Notes: generated by a model not told the origin, from the sequence alone. A stretch of 64,000 bases of DNA from Alphaproteobacteria bacterium (GCA_017307275.1 JAFKFK010000009.1:248001-312000), one strand, 5' to 3'; positions 35,209 through 44,923 are shown, counted from the first letter of the stretch. A program made the numbers and translations.

Positions 35209-35255
35209 ACCGTTACCGTCTCCGCCTATCTCTCGCCCGACGACAGGAGCGCGCC

Positions 35256-36686
35256 ATGGCCAAAGCCTTCCCGACCGACAATCCCTTCCTGCGCGGCTAC
35301 TACGCCCCGGTAAACACCGAAGCCGACGCGGCCCACCTCCACATCACCGGCGAGATGCCGAAGGAGCTGTGCGGCACCCTCTATCGCAACGGCCCCAATC
35401 CGCAGTTCGCGCCGCGCGGTCCGTACCACTGGTTCGGCGGCGACGGCATGATCCACGCCTTCCACATCGAGAACGGCAACGTCTCCTACAAGAACCGCTG
35501 GGTCCGCACGCCGAAGTGGCAGATCGAGAACAAGGAAGGCGAAGGCCTCTCCGGCACCTTCGGCAATCCCCGCTACACCGACCCGCGCGTCTTCGCGCTG
35601 AACTCGACCATCGCCAACACCAACATCGTCTGGCACGGCAACAAGCTGCTGGCGCTGGAAGAGGCTCATGCGCCCTTCTCGCTCGATCCGGCGAGCCTGA
35701 TGCCGGTCGGACCGAAGGACGGCTACGAGACCTACGGCGACAAGCTCTGCGGCCCCTTCACCGCGCATCCGAAGACCGATCCGAAGACGGGCGAGATGGT
35801 GTTCTTCGGCTATTCCGCCAAGGGTCGCTTCACCAAGGAAGTCAGCGTCCAGAGCGTGACGGCCGACGGCAAGATCACCCGCGCCGAAATCCTCGATGGC
35901 CCCTATCCGTCGATGATCCACGACTTCGCCGTGACGAAGAACTGGATCGTCCTGCCGATCTTCCCGCTCACCTCGTCCATGGAACGCGCCATGGGTGGCT
36001 TGCCGCCCTTCGCCTGGGAACCGGACAAAGGCAGCCACATCGCCTTCATCCCACGCAGCGGCACCGTCGCCGACGTGAAGTGGGTCAGTGCACCGCCCTG
36101 CTACGTCTTCCATCCGATGAACCATTTCGAGACGGCCGACGGCAAGGTCGTGGTCGACGTCATGAAATACGACGTCGCGCCGCTCTTCCCCCTGCCCGAC
36201 GGCTCGCCCTCCACCAAGGAAACACCCGCGGCACGGCTGTTCCGCTGGACCTTCGACCTCTCCGGTCACGCCAACACCTTCAAGGAGGAGCAGCTCGACG
36301 ACCGCGCCGGCGAATTCCCGCGCTTCGACGAACGCTTCACCATGAGCGACTACCGCCATGGCTGGATCGTGTCGGGCAACATCGCCGAAGCCGGCGTGCG
36401 CCGCAGCGAGGGCATCACCCACTACGACCTGCAGACCGGCCGCAACGCGACCTGGAATGCCGGTGCCGACGATCGTTTCGGCGAGCCCGTGTTCGTGCCG
36501 CGAACCGAGGATGCGGCGGAAGGCGATGGCTGGGTACTGTCGGTCATCTACCGCTCCGAGGAGGGCCGCAGCGACCTCGCGGTCTTCGAGGCGACCGACA
36601 TCGCCAAGGGGCCGGTGGCACTTGCGCACTTGAGCAGCCGCGTGCCGGCAGGCTTTCATGGCAACTGGCGGCCGGGCCCGCTCTGA
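35256..36686 (+). CDS. Carotenoid cleavage oxygenase family protein
   Basis: A 476-residue RPE65/CCO-family non-haem iron dioxygenase. The four iron-binding histidines are His171 (FTAHPK), His222 (MIHDFAVT), His286 (VFHPMNH) and His468 (GFHGNW). It cleaves a double bond in a carotenoid, apocarotenoid, stilbene or lignin-type olefin; no carotenoid genes are nearby, so a stilbenoid or lignin fragment is as likely. AGGAG is 7 nt before the ATG. It is followed by GST and flavin oxidoreductase genes in the same direction. Confidence 0.94.
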   Translation: MAKAFPTDNPFLRGYYAPVNTEADAAHLHITGEMPKELCGTLYRNGPNPQFAPRGPYHWFGGDGMIHAFHIENGNVSYKNRWVRTPKWQIENKEGEGLSGTFGNPRYTDPRVFALNSTIANTNIVWHGNKLLALEEAHAPFSLDPASLMPVGPKDGYETYGDKLCGPFTAHPKTDPKTGEMVFFGYSAKGRFTKEVSVQSVTADGKITRAEILDGPYPSMIHDFAVTKNWIVLPIFPLTSSMERAMGGLPPFAWEPDKGSHIAFIPRSGTVADVKWVSAPPCYVFHPMNHFETADGKVVVDVMKYDVAPLFPLPDGSPSTKETPAARLFRWTFDLSGHANTFKEEQLDDRAGEFPRFDERFTMSDYRHGWIVSGNIAEAGVRRSEGITHYDLQTGRNATWNAGADDRFGEPVFVPRTEDAAEGDGWVLSVIYRSEEGRSDLAVFEATDIAKGPVALAHLSSRVPAGFHGNWRPGPL

Positions 36687-36719
36687 CGAAGGCGGACGGA
36701 GGCGCCCCAGGAGGCATCG

Positions 36720-37385
36720 ATGATCGTCGTCCATCACCTGAACAACTCGCGCTCGCAGCGTATCCTCTGGATGCTCGAAGAGCTTGGCCTCGACTACGAG
36801 ATCAAGCCTTACAAACGCGAGCCCTCGATGATGGCACCGGCTTCGTTGCGTGCCGTGCATCCGCTCGGAAAGTCGCCGGTGATCAGCGACGGCGACAAGA
36901 CTCTGGCGGAATCCGGCGCCATCCTCGAATACCTGTCGCTGACCTATGGCGGCGGCAGGTTCACGCCGGCGACGGGCACGCCCGAATGGCTGCGCTACAC
37001 CTACTTCATGCATTACGCCGAAGGCTCGCTGATGCCGCTCCTGTTCATGAAGCTGGTGTTCGGGCGACTGCCAACGCGCGTGCCGATCTTCATGCGACCG
37101 GTAGCGCGTGCCATCGCTTCCGGCGCCGACAAGACGCTGCTGGGGCCGCAGATCTCGAACCACTTCGCCTTCCTCGAAGGCGAGCTCGCCCAGCGTGATT
37201 GGTTCGCGGGCAACGAATTCACTGCGGCAGACATTCAGATGAGTTTCCCGATCGAAGCGGCATCGGCCCGCGCCGGTCTCGGCGGACGCATGCCGAAGCT
37301 GCAGGGATTTATCGACCGCATTCACGCCCGACCCGCCTACAAGCGCGCCCTCGAAAGGGGCGGCGCTTTCGAGCTGTTGAAATAG
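36720..37385 (+). CDS. Glutathione S-transferase
   Basis: A 221-residue cytosolic-type GST. The thioredoxin-fold domain (MIVVHHLNNSRSQRILWMLE) has the glutathione-binding LGKSPVISDGDKTLAESGAI segment with ESGAI. An all-helical C-terminal domain holds FTAADIQMSF. The catalytic residue is probably Ser10 or Asn9 in LNNSRSQ. AGGAGG lies 5 nt before the ATG. The likely role is detoxification or dehydrogenation linked to the oxygenase upstream. Confidence 0.94.
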   Translation: MIVVHHLNNSRSQRILWMLEELGLDYEIKPYKREPSMMAPASLRAVHPLGKSPVISDGDKTLAESGAILEYLSLTYGGGRFTPATGTPEWLRYTYFMHYAEGSLMPLLFMKLVFGRLPTRVPIFMRPVARAIASGADKTLLGPQISNHFAFLEGELAQRDWFAGNEFTAADIQMSFPIEAASARAGLGGRMPKLQGFIDRIHARPAYKRALERGGAFELLK

Positions 37386-37455
37386 ACGACGCCTGTCTCG
37401 GCTTCGTGCTACGTCCGACTTAATCTAGCGAATAAGCATTTCAAGGAGCGAAACC

Positions 37456-38457
37456 ATGGCCCTACCTGCCCTGCTGCGTGACAATCTTTCGATTCCGGTG
37501 GTCGGCGCGCCGCTGTTCATCGTGTCCAATCCGGACCTCGTGATCGAACAGTGCAAGGCGGGCATCGTCGGCTCCTTTCCGGCGCTGAACGCGCGGCCGA
37601 AGGAAGTGCTGGAGGAATGGCTGCAGCGCATCACGACGGAGCTGCGCGAATATAAGGCCAAGAACCCGGACAAGAAGGTGGCGCCCTTCGCAGTGAACCA
37701 GATCGTGCACAGCTCCAACGACCGGCTGCAGCACGACATCGACCTTTGCGAAAAGTACAAGGTGCCGATTCAGATTACCTCGCTGCGCGCACCCGACGAC
37801 GTGGTGAAGTCGGCCAAGCGCTATGGCTGCTTGGTGTATCACGACGTCACCAACGTCACCCATGCCAAGCGCGCGCTGCAGGCCGGCGTCGATGGGTTGA
37901 TCCTAGTGTGCGCCGGCGCCGGCGGACATGCCGGCCGGCTCTCGCCCTTCGCACTGGTGCCGGAAGTGCGCCAGTTCTACGACGGCACGATCCTGCTCTC
38001 GGGTTCGATTTCCAATGGCGCCTCGGTGCTGGCGGCCCAGGCGATGGGCGCCGACCTCGCCTATCTCGGCACGCGCTTTACCGCCAGCAAGGAAGGCAAT
38101 GCTTCCGAAGGCAACAAGCAGTGCATCATCGATTCTACCGGTGAGGAGATCGTCTACACCAACCTCTTCACCGGCGTGCACGGCAACTACCTGAAGCGGA
38201 GCATCTCTGCCGCCGGCCTCGACCCCGATGCGCTGCCCGAAGCCGACAAGAGCAAGATGAACTTCGGCTCCGGCGGCAACACGAAGGCCAAGGCCTGGCG
38301 TGACATCTGGGGCGCGGGCCAGGGCGTCGGCCAGATCTACGACGCTCCGCCGGCTGCCGAAATCGTGGCCCGTCTCAAGGCCGAATACGAGGCCGCCCGC
38401 GCCGCCCTGTTCGCCGGCGAGACCGTGCCGACGCAACTGAAGCAAGCGGCGGAATAA
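37456..38457 (+). CDS. NAD(P)H-dependent flavin oxidoreductase / nitronate monooxygenase family
   Basis: A 333-residue FMN TIM-barrel enzyme of the nitronate monooxygenase / 2-nitropropane dioxygenase family. GAGGHAGRLSPFALV carries the family histidine, and LLSGSISNGASVLAAQAMGAD is the phosphate-binding region. It oxidises alkyl nitronates, or reduces quinones in NAD(P)H-dependent members. AAGGAG is 8 nt before the ATG. It converges on an old yellow enzyme gene with a 12-nt gap. Confidence 0.92.
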   Translation: MALPALLRDNLSIPVVGAPLFIVSNPDLVIEQCKAGIVGSFPALNARPKEVLEEWLQRITTELREYKAKNPDKKVAPFAVNQIVHSSNDRLQHDIDLCEKYKVPIQITSLRAPDDVVKSAKRYGCLVYHDVTNVTHAKRALQAGVDGLILVCAGAGGHAGRLSPFALVPEVRQFYDGTILLSGSISNGASVLAAQAMGADLAYLGTRFTASKEGNASEGNKQCIIDSTGEEIVYTNLFTGVHGNYLKRSISAAGLDPDALPEADKSKMNFGSGGNTKAKAWRDIWGAGQGVGQIYDAPPAAEIVARLKAEYEAARAALFAGETVPTQLKQAAE

Positions 38458-38469
38458 CGTCGCGCTCGA

Positions 38470-39672
38470 TCAGCGGCCGACCAGTGCGGCCGCTGTCTTC
38501 TCCTCGTTGGCGACGTAGCCCTTGATGGCATCGTCGCCACTCAGTGTACGGTCGGGATCGCGACCGTCGCCATGGGCAATGAGCTGCAGGCAGAACCAGC
38601 CGAGCCCCGCCTTCGCAGGCACGATCTGATCCTCGTAGGCCTCTGCACTGTTGGTCTCGCCCGCCAGCAGGCGATTGGGCAGGTCAGTATCGACGCACAT
38701 CGGCCGGCCGAGGCCGATGACGTCGCAAGCACCCTCGCCAAGCGCTGCTTCCATGGCCGCTTTTGACCGGAAGCCGCCGGTCAGCATGATCGGTACAGGG
38801 GCTGCCTGCTTGATGAGCTGGGCATACTCCAGGAAATAGGCTTCGCGGCGGACCGTGCTTTCCTTGGCGCCGCTGCCCATCATGGCGGGCTTCTCGTAGT
38901 TGCCGCCCGAGATTTCGATCAGGTCGACCGATGCTTCGCCCAGCCACTTCACGACCTGCAGGCAATCCTCGTTGGAGAAGCCGCCCTGCTGGAAATCCGA
39001 CGAGTTGAGCTTCACCGAAATGCAGAAGCCCGGCGCCGTGGCGGCCCTGACGGCACGCACGACCTCGAGAAGCACACTGGCGCGTGCCGCGAGTTCGCCA
39101 CCCCAGCGATCCTCACGCTTGTTCACCAGCGGCGTCAGGAACTGGCTCAACAGATAGCCGTGCGCGGCGTGAATCTGCACGCCGGTGAAGCCCGCTTCGC
39201 GCGCAACCGCGGCGGTGTGCGCGAAGCGGCGCGGCACGTCGGCCACCTCCTCTGCGGTCATGGCGCGAGGCGGCGCAAAGGCGCTGGCCGGCAAGGCGAG
39301 CGGCACGGCCGACGGTGCCACCGGATGATCACAGACGCGGCGCGGCGTCTGTCGGCCAGGATGGCTGATCTGCATCCAGAGTTGGGTGCCGTTGGCGGTA
39401 CCGGCCTTGGCGTAGGCGCAGAGCGCATCCATGCCGCCATTGCCGTCGATGACGACGTTGCCGGGGCGCTCAAGATAACGGCGATCCACCTGCACATTGC
39501 CCGTTACGACAACGGCGGCGCCGCCTTCGGCCCATCTTCGATAGAGGCTGACATGGCGGGCGGTCGCGCGGTTCATTTCGTCGGCGAGCCCTTCGGTCAG
39601 CGGCGCTTTGCCGATGCGATTCTTGAGGACGACGCCATTCGGCAGTTTCAGGGGTTGGGCAAGGAGTGACAT
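38470..39672 (-). CDS. NADH:flavin oxidoreductase (old yellow enzyme family)
   Basis: A 400-residue FMN enzyme of the OYE family without the C-terminal FAD/NAD domains of 2,4-dienoyl-CoA reductase. HAAHGYLLSQFLTP holds the substrate-binding histidine pair and NKREDRWGG the FMN contact. PIMLTGGFRSKAAME is the phosphate-binding strand. It reduces activated alkenes. The ATG at 39672 is supported by the family start (MSLLAQPLKLPNGVVLKNRI); the open frame upstream belongs to the other strand's gene. Confidence 0.93.
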   Translation of the reverse strand: MSLLAQPLKLPNGVVLKNRIGKAPLTEGLADEMNRATARHVSLYRRWAEGGAAVVVTGNVQVDRRYLERPGNVVIDGNGGMDALCAYAKAGTANGTQLWMQISHPGRQTPRRVCDHPVAPSAVPLALPASAFAPPRAMTAEEVADVPRRFAHTAAVAREAGFTGVQIHAAHGYLLSQFLTPLVNKREDRWGGELAARASVLLEVVRAVRAATAPGFCISVKLNSSDFQQGGFSNEDCLQVVKWLGEASVDLIEISGGNYEKPAMMGSGAKESTVRREAYFLEYAQLIKQAAPVPIMLTGGFRSKAAMEAALGEGACDVIGLGRPMCVDTDLPNRLLAGETNSAEAYEDQIVPAKAGLGWFCLQLIAHGDGRDPDRTLSGDDAIKGYVANEEKTAAALVGR

Positions 39673-39720
39673 GAAGCGACTTTGCCAAACCTCGCTCCTG
39701 CCTGCTAGGGAACGGCCCGC

Positions 39721-40302
39721 ATGATTCGCAGCCTCTATGACTGGGTGATCCGTCTCGCCCGACATCGCCACGCGATCCCCGCCATGGGCGCCGTCTCCTT
39801 CATGGAGAGTTCGTTCTTTCCGATTCCGCCCGACGTGATGCTGGTGCCGATGGTACTGGCCAATCGCGAGAAGGCGTTTCAGATCGCGCTGGTTTGCACC
39901 GTCTGCTCCGTCCTCGGCGGCTTGCTGGGCTATGCGATCGGCTACTACTTCTTCGAGACGATCGGCGAATGGGTGGTCAGGACCTATGGCCTGCAGGCGG
40001 GCCTCGCCACCTTTCGCGCAGGCTTCGACGAGTACGGAACCTGGATCATCCTGATCAAAGGCCTGACGCCCATCCCCTACAAGCTGGTGACGATCGCCTC
40101 GGGCGCAGCGCACTTCGATCTCTTCACATTCGTGTGGGCGTCCATCTTGACGCGTGGCGCGCGCTTCTTCCTCGTGGCAGCGTTGCTGTGGAAGTTCGGT
40201 GAGCCCATTCGCACTTTCATCGAGAAGCGTCTGACCCTGCTCACCTGGCTTTTCCTGATTGCGCTGATCGGCGGCTTTGTCGCTTTCCGGTACATGTTCT
40301 AA
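39721..40302 (+). CDS. VTT/DedA-family membrane protein (YqaA-like)
   Basis: A 193-residue inner-membrane protein of the SNARE-associated/VTT domain family. ESSFFPIPPDVMLVPMVLA and IKGLTPIPYKLVTIASGAA are the conserved re-entrant motifs. Relatives act as lipid scramblases or flippases. It starts divergently from the OYE gene and is followed 10 nt later by dsbB and then coq7, a likely membrane/redox operon. Confidence 0.93.
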   Translation: MIRSLYDWVIRLARHRHAIPAMGAVSFMESSFFPIPPDVMLVPMVLANREKAFQIALVCTVCSVLGGLLGYAIGYYFFETIGEWVVRTYGLQAGLATFRAGFDEYGTWIILIKGLTPIPYKLVTIASGAAHFDLFTFVWASILTRGARFFLVAALLWKFGEPIRTFIEKRLTLLTWLFLIALIGGFVAFRYMF

Positions 40303-40312
40303 GGATTACGTC

Positions 40313-40816
40313 ATGGCTTCGTTACAGCGCCTGCCCCTTCCCAGCTTGCTCGGGCTGCTGGCGGCGCTGGGCAGCGGCTTCCTGCTGGGTTGTGCGCTCT
40401 TCTTCCAGTATGGGCTGGGACTTGCTCCCTGCGAGATGTGCCATTGGCAGCGCTGGCCGCATATCGTCGCCATCATCGCCGGTCTCGGGGCCTTCGCTGC
40501 CTCGTCAAACCGGAAGCTCGCCCTCGGCCTGCTTCTGCTGGCCATCGCCTCAATCGCCGTCACTTCCGCACTCGGCGTATTTCATGCCGGTGTCGAGTAC
40601 CGCTGGTGGACGGGGCCTCAGGCCTGCTCGGGCACCATTCCCACCGGCCTCTCGCCAGAGGAGCTGAAGAAGTATCTATTTGGCGCCAAGATGGTTCGCT
40701 GCGATGAGCCCGTCTGGAAGCTGGCGGGGATCTCGATGGCAGGCTGGAACGCCATCCTCTCCGCCGCGTTGGCCATCGTCCTCGCTTCGGGTGTATCCAG
40801 GCGAGTAAGGTCCTAG
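40313..40816 (+). CDS. dsbB: Disulfide bond formation protein B
   Basis: A 167-residue four-helix inner-membrane quinone reductase that re-oxidises DsbA. The first periplasmic cysteine pair is Cys40-Glu-Met-Cys43 (APCEMCHWQRWPH) and the second is Cys105 and Cys130. Electrons pass to ubiquinone, so the presence of the ubiquinone gene coq7 two bases downstream is fitting. The ATG at 40313 is internal to a longer open frame that overlaps the previous gene. Confidence 0.94.
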   Translation: MASLQRLPLPSLLGLLAALGSGFLLGCALFFQYGLGLAPCEMCHWQRWPHIVAIIAGLGAFAASSNRKLALGLLLLAIASIAVTSALGVFHAGVEYRWWTGPQACSGTIPTGLSPEELKKYLFGAKMVRCDEPVWKLAGISMAGWNAILSAALAIVLASGVSRRVRS

Positions 40817-40818
40817 TC

Positions 40819-41382
40819 ATGAAAACCGGCGACATCCGCAATCCTGGCGACCCCGATGCCCGCGACCTGGTCGAGCGCACGATCCGCGTCGATCAGGCGG
40901 GCGAGTTCGGCGCCGTGCGCATCTACGAAGGCCAGCTTGCCGCGCTGCGCTGGACCGGCCGTGCCAACAGCGAGGCCGGCCGCAAGATCGCCCACATGGC
41001 GCAGCAGGAACGCGAGCATAACAAGGCCTTCGACCGGCTCCTCGTCGAACGCCGGGTGCGGCCTACGGTGCTGTCGCCGCTCTGGAACGTCGCAGGCTTC
41101 GCGTTGGGTGCCGCCACCGCGCTGATGGGCGACAAGGCCGCCATGGCCTGCACGGTGGCCGTCGAGGAGACCATCGAAGAGCACTATGCCGGCCAAGCCG
41201 CCAAGCTTGGCGACGACGAGGCCGAACTCAAGGCTACGGTCGAGAAGTTCCGTGCCGAAGAGATAGAGCATCGCGACGAGGCGCTGGCCTCAGGCGCCGA
41301 GCAGGCGCCTGCCTACGAAGTGCTGACAACCGCGATCAAGGCCGGCTCGCGGCTGGCCATCTGGCTGTCGACTAGAATCTGA
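40819..41382 (+). CDS. coq7: Demethoxyubiquinone hydroxylase Coq7
   Basis: A 187-residue di-iron monooxygenase that hydroxylates C6 of demethoxyubiquinone, the penultimate ubiquinone step. The ligands fit two Glu...ExxH sets: Glu29 (QAGEFGAVR), Glu64 and His67 (EREH), Glu116 (VEETIEEHYAG), Glu148 and His151 (EIEH). It ends one base before the convergent SDR gene. Confidence 0.96.
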   Translation: MKTGDIRNPGDPDARDLVERTIRVDQAGEFGAVRIYEGQLAALRWTGRANSEAGRKIAHMAQQEREHNKAFDRLLVERRVRPTVLSPLWNVAGFALGAATALMGDKAAMACTVAVEETIEEHYAGQAAKLGDDEAELKATVEKFRAEEIEHRDEALASGAEQAPAYEVLTTAIKAGSRLAIWLSTRI

Positions 41383-42159
41383 TCAGCGCGCGGCAAAGCC
41401 GCCGTCGACCACCATCTGCGCACCGGTGACGAACTTCGATTCGTCGCTGGCGAGATAGAGCACAGCATTCGCGATGTCGCGCGGTTCGCCGAGATGGCCG
41501 AGCGGCTCGCTGGCCGTCAGCCGCGCCCGTGCCTCCTCTGGTTCGCGATAGGCGGCAATCACACCCTGCAGCATCGGCGTGTCCATGTAACCGGGATGGA
41601 CCGAGTTCACGCGGATGTTGGTCTTGAGCAAAGCAAACTCCAGCGCCGTGGCCTTGGTCAGCTGGGTCACGCCGCCCTTGCTCGAACAGTAGGCCGACGC
41701 CGCCTCGGCAATGCCGACGATGCCCGCAACCGAAGAGATATTGACGATCGAACCGCCACCAGCTCGCTTCATCGCCTCGGCGCCGTATTTGATGCCGAGA
41801 AAGACACCGTCGAGGTTGATAGCGTGGATCTGGCGCCAGCGCTCCAAGGTGAGCTTGTGGACCCAGGTGCCGTCGGCTGTACCGGCATTGTTCACCAGCA
41901 CATCGAGCTTGCCGAAGGTCTGCTCGGCAACCACGATTGCGGCGATCCAATCGGCTTCGCTGGTGACGTCGAGCTTCAGGGCCTGAGTGCGTTGGCCTTG
42001 AGCAGAGATCGCAGCGGCAACCTCTTTGGCTGCTTCGACGCGGATGTCGCCGATGACGACGGCTGCACCCTCTTCCGCCAGACGCTCTGCCGTCGCTTTT
42101 CCCAATCCCGATGCCGCGCCTGTGACCAGCGCAACCTTGCCCGCAACTCGACCTGCCAT
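41383..42159 (-). CDS. Short-chain dehydrogenase/reductase
   Basis: A 258-residue classical SDR. TGAASGLG (13-20) binds the cofactor, VNNAG is at 89-93, and the catalytic residues are Ser142, Tyr157 and Lys161 (ISSVAG, AYCSSKGG). HPGYMDTPML and the end VTGAQMVVDGGFAAR are typical. Asp38 after the second strand (IGDIR) favours NAD. The substrate is unknown; glucose-1-dehydrogenase-like labels are generic. Three nt after the HNH gene stop on the same strand. Confidence 0.94.
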   Translation of the reverse strand: MAGRVAGKVALVTGAASGLGKATAERLAEEGAAVVIGDIRVEAAKEVAAAISAQGQRTQALKLDVTSEADWIAAIVVAEQTFGKLDVLVNNAGTADGTWVHKLTLERWRQIHAINLDGVFLGIKYGAEAMKRAGGGSIVNISSVAGIVGIAEAASAYCSSKGGVTQLTKATALEFALLKTNIRVNSVHPGYMDTPMLQGVIAAYREPEEARARLTASEPLGHLGEPRDIANAVLYLASDESKFVTGAQMVVDGGFAAR

Positions 42160-42162
42160 TCG

Positions 42163-42726
42163 TCAACCTTGATCGAGTTCGCTGTCCCAGTAAAGAAAGT
42201 CGCGCCAGCTTTCGTGCAGGTAGCCCGGCGGGAAGCCGCGGCCATTCTCCTGCAGGAGCTGCGTGGAGGGCTCGGCCGGCGCTCGATGCAGCGCAAGGCC
42301 GCTCTCGCTCAGTAGTCGGTTACCCTTCAGAAGATTGCACGGACTGCAGGCGGTGACGACGTTGCTCCAGCTTGTACGGCCACCGCGCGATTTGGGCACG
42401 ACATGGTCGAAGGTGAGTTCGTTGGTCGCGAAGTCGCCGCTGCAGTATTGGCAGGTAAACCGGTCGCGCAGGAAGACGTTGAACCGCGTGAAAGCCGGAC
42501 GTCGTGCTGCCGGCACATACTCCTTGAGGGCAATGACGCTGGGCAGCCGCATCTCGAAGGACGGGCTGTGGATCATGCGCTCGTACTCGGAGATGACGCT
42601 GACGCGGTCGAGGAACACAGCCTTGACGGCGTCCTGCCAGGACCAGATCGACAATGGAAAGTAGGACAAGGGCCGAAAGTCGGCATTGAGTACCAGCGCA
42701 TGGCAGGACTCAAGGCCCGGCGTCAC
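42163..42726 (-). CDS. HNH endonuclease
   Basis: A 187-residue protein with an HNH domain. A zinc knuckle is formed by Cys92/Cys95 (TCQYCSGDF) and Cys127/Cys130 (CSPCN), and the active site by Asp107-His108 (FDHVVPKSRGG) and Asn122/Asn131. The family is a stand-alone, conserved chromosomal HNH protein of alphaproteobacteria; its role (repair or defence) is unsettled. The start is GTG at 42726. Confidence 0.92.
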   Translation of the reverse strand: MTPGLESCHALVLNADFRPLSYFPLSIWSWQDAVKAVFLDRVSVISEYERMIHSPSFEMRLPSVIALKEYVPAARRPAFTRFNVFLRDRFTCQYCSGDFATNELTFDHVVPKSRGGRTSWSNVVTACSPCNLLKGNRLLSESGLALHRAPAEPSTQLLQENGRGFPPGYLHESWRDFLYWDSELDQG

Positions 42727-42866
42727 GGCTAGGCCCGCCGCCGCGGAGAGGGACTACTCGGAAAATCGATCCGATCGACCATGCCGCGCATTGTGGCAAG
42801 CTTTTCCGGAAACACAACATGTCGGTGCGGCGGTCATCGACATGCCTTGAAAACATCACCTGACCG

Positions 42867-44087
42867 TCACGACTTCGGGCCGCTGAGACGTTCGCGAGCC
42901 CCCGCCTCGGAGCCCAATGAGGCCGCGGCGAGCGCGAGGGCCGCGACAGACAGGACCATTACCGCCGCGTAACCATCGGTGAGGTCATGCAGGACGCCGC
43001 CGATCCAGGCCCCGAAGAACCCACCAAAACCCATGCCCATGCTGATCAGCCCATAGATCCGGCCAAAATGGGCGCCGCGATAGCGCAGCGTGGCAAGGGT
43101 GGAGATCATGGGACCGCGCGACCCCATGCTGCCGCCAAAGAGCACGACATAGGACCACAGCCAGAGATCGTCGCTCGGTCCGCGCACCAAGGCGAGCGCG
43201 CCAACGCCCACGATCGACGAACCATAGGCGAGTAGTGCCGCGAGACGGCGGCCGCCTCGATCCGCCAACCAGGAGAAGCCCACCATGCCAAGCGGCATCA
43301 GGAACCCGGCGACAGCCAACGCCTGAGCCGCGTAAGCACCATCGAAGCCACGCTCCAGAAGATAGATCATGACCTGGGGTGCGAGCGAAAAGACGCCGAT
43401 CGAGGTCAGGCCGAACGATATCGTCAACGCCCAGAACGGCCAATCGCGCAACGCCTCGCCAACTGTCGGTCCCGCATCGCCGGCAGCGCGCAAGGGTACA
43501 AGTCCTAGCGCGCCCCGCTCGATGCGTCGCCACGGCAGGAACATCAGGAGCGGGACGAACACCGCACTCGCGCAGGCGAAAATGATGTACGCGCCACGCC
43601 ACCCCTCGGTCGCAATCAGGTGCTGGGCAATCGGAATGGTTGCCATGGCGCCGACACCCGACGCGGACCACGAGACGCCGATTGCCACACCCAGCCGGTT
43701 GGGCGGAAACCAGCGGCCGAGCAAGGTGGAGCTCAACACGCCGGAAAGCGCGGCACTGCCGAAGCCCATTACGACGCCGAGGCCGAGATAGAGATGCCAG
43801 ACGTTGGTTGCCTGAGACGCGCCGGCCGTCGACAGCGCCGCGGCCGTCATGCCGACCATTGTCAGCACGCGAAGGCCGAAGCGGTCGGCGATCCAGCCGG
43901 CAATCGGGGCGGCCGTACCCCCGAGCAACAGGGAGAAACCGTAGATCAGTGTCACCGATCCACGGTTGGCGTCGAACGCTTGCTGTATCGACGGGACAAA
44001 GACAGCGAAGGTTTCGCCAATCGACCGACTGGCAATGCCGAGGACGAAGCAAAGCGCGACGAGCGCCCACGGCACAAACCGATTCAT
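42867..44087 (-). CDS. MFS transporter (monocarboxylate/oxalate-formate-like)
   Basis: A 406-residue major facilitator with 12 helices. SIGETFAVFVPSIQQAF, YGFSLLLGGTAAPIAGWIAD and LSSTLLGRWFPPNRLGVAIG match the OxlT/MCT-like group, which carries small carboxylates. The 140 nt upstream of the HNH gene start and this gene's stop hold nothing I recognise. The start is the ATG at 44087. Confidence 0.92.
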   Translation of the reverse strand: MNRFVPWALVALCFVLGIASRSIGETFAVFVPSIQQAFDANRGSVTLIYGFSLLLGGTAAPIAGWIADRFGLRVLTMVGMTAAALSTAGASQATNVWHLYLGLGVVMGFGSAALSGVLSSTLLGRWFPPNRLGVAIGVSWSASGVGAMATIPIAQHLIATEGWRGAYIIFACASAVFVPLLMFLPWRRIERGALGLVPLRAAGDAGPTVGEALRDWPFWALTISFGLTSIGVFSLAPQVMIYLLERGFDGAYAAQALAVAGFLMPLGMVGFSWLADRGGRRLAALLAYGSSIVGVGALALVRGPSDDLWLWSYVVLFGGSMGSRGPMISTLATLRYRGAHFGRIYGLISMGMGFGGFFGAWIGGVLHDLTDGYAAVMVLSVAALALAAASLGSEAGARERLSGPKS

Positions 44088-44194
44088 CGCCTCAACCTCG
44101 ACGAGGTCCTGGTGGTGTGCAAGTCACCTTGGCAGACCAGCAGGCTTGCATTCTCCGCATGCACACGCCACGTTCCGCGCCGCGGAGGAGTAAC

Positions 44195-44923
44195 GTGGAC
44201 AATACGATCATCATCGAGCGCGGTTTCAATGGACCACGCCTTTCGGGCAACGGCGGTTATGTCGGCGGCGTGCTGGCCGATCGCTTCATGCGCGCCTTTG
44301 GTGACGACGGCGCGGTCGAGATCACGCTACGTGCGCCGATCCCGGTCGAGACCAGCCTGCACCTCGTACGCGAAGGCGACGCGCTGATGCTGCGTGAAGG
44401 CGACACGCTGATCTGCGAAGCGCGCGCGGGCAAGGTCGATCACCTCGCGCCACCACCCGCGCCGACCGACTGGGCCGACGTGATGCGTCGTGGCGAGGAA
44501 GGCGGCAGTCCCGAGGACAGCGACTTCCATTGGTGCATCGTCTGCGGTCGTGGCCGCGCAGAGGGCGATGGCCTGCGCGTCTTCGGCACGCAAGGGCCGG
44601 AACCCGGCTATTCCCTCTCCTGCTATGTGCCGCATGCCAACCACGCCGATGCCAGCGGCGCGATCCGCCCCGAATTCCTGTGGGGCGCCCTCGATTGCCC
44701 CGGCGCCTGGGCGGCTCAGGATCCCGACGACTGGCGGCCCGCCCTCACCGGCCGCATGACCGCCAAGGTGCTGGACCGCCCCAAGGTCGGCGAGCGTTGC
44801 GCGGTGGTCGGCTGGCGCATCGGCGCCGAGGGTCGCAAGCTCTTCTCGGGCACGGCGCTCTACACCGAAAGCGGCCGCCTCTGCGCCATCGGCCACTGCA
44901 CCTGGATCGTGCTGAAGAGCTAG
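44195..44923 (+). CDS. Hotdog-fold thioesterase-like protein
   Basis: A 242-residue protein. The central segment WCIVCGRGRAEGDGLRVFGT matches the C-x-C-G-x3-x2-G-L motif found in a family of double-hotdog thioesterase-like proteins, and the strands before and after it (VEITLRAPIPVE and RCAVVGWRIGAEGRKLFSG) fit two hotdog halves. Catalysis is unproven. The start GTG at 44195 follows GGAGGAG closely, which decides it against the long open frame upstream. Its stop codon overlaps the convergent gene's stop within CTAG. Confidence 0.75.
   Translation: MDNTIIIERGFNGPRLSGNGGYVGGVLADRFMRAFGDDGAVEITLRAPIPVETSLHLVREGDALMLREGDTLICEARAGKVDHLAPPPAPTDWADVMRRGEEGGSPEDSDFHWCIVCGRGRAEGDGLRVFGTQGPEPGYSLSCYVPHANHADASGAIRPEFLWGALDCPGAWAAQDPDDWRPALTGRMTAKVLDRPKVGERCAVVGWRIGAEGRKLFSGTALYTESGRLCAIGHCTWIVLKS

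Noticed and set aside
35153..35255. Intrinsic terminator for the MFS gene
   Set aside because: The stem is strong but no T-run follows the right arm; an operator is more likely.
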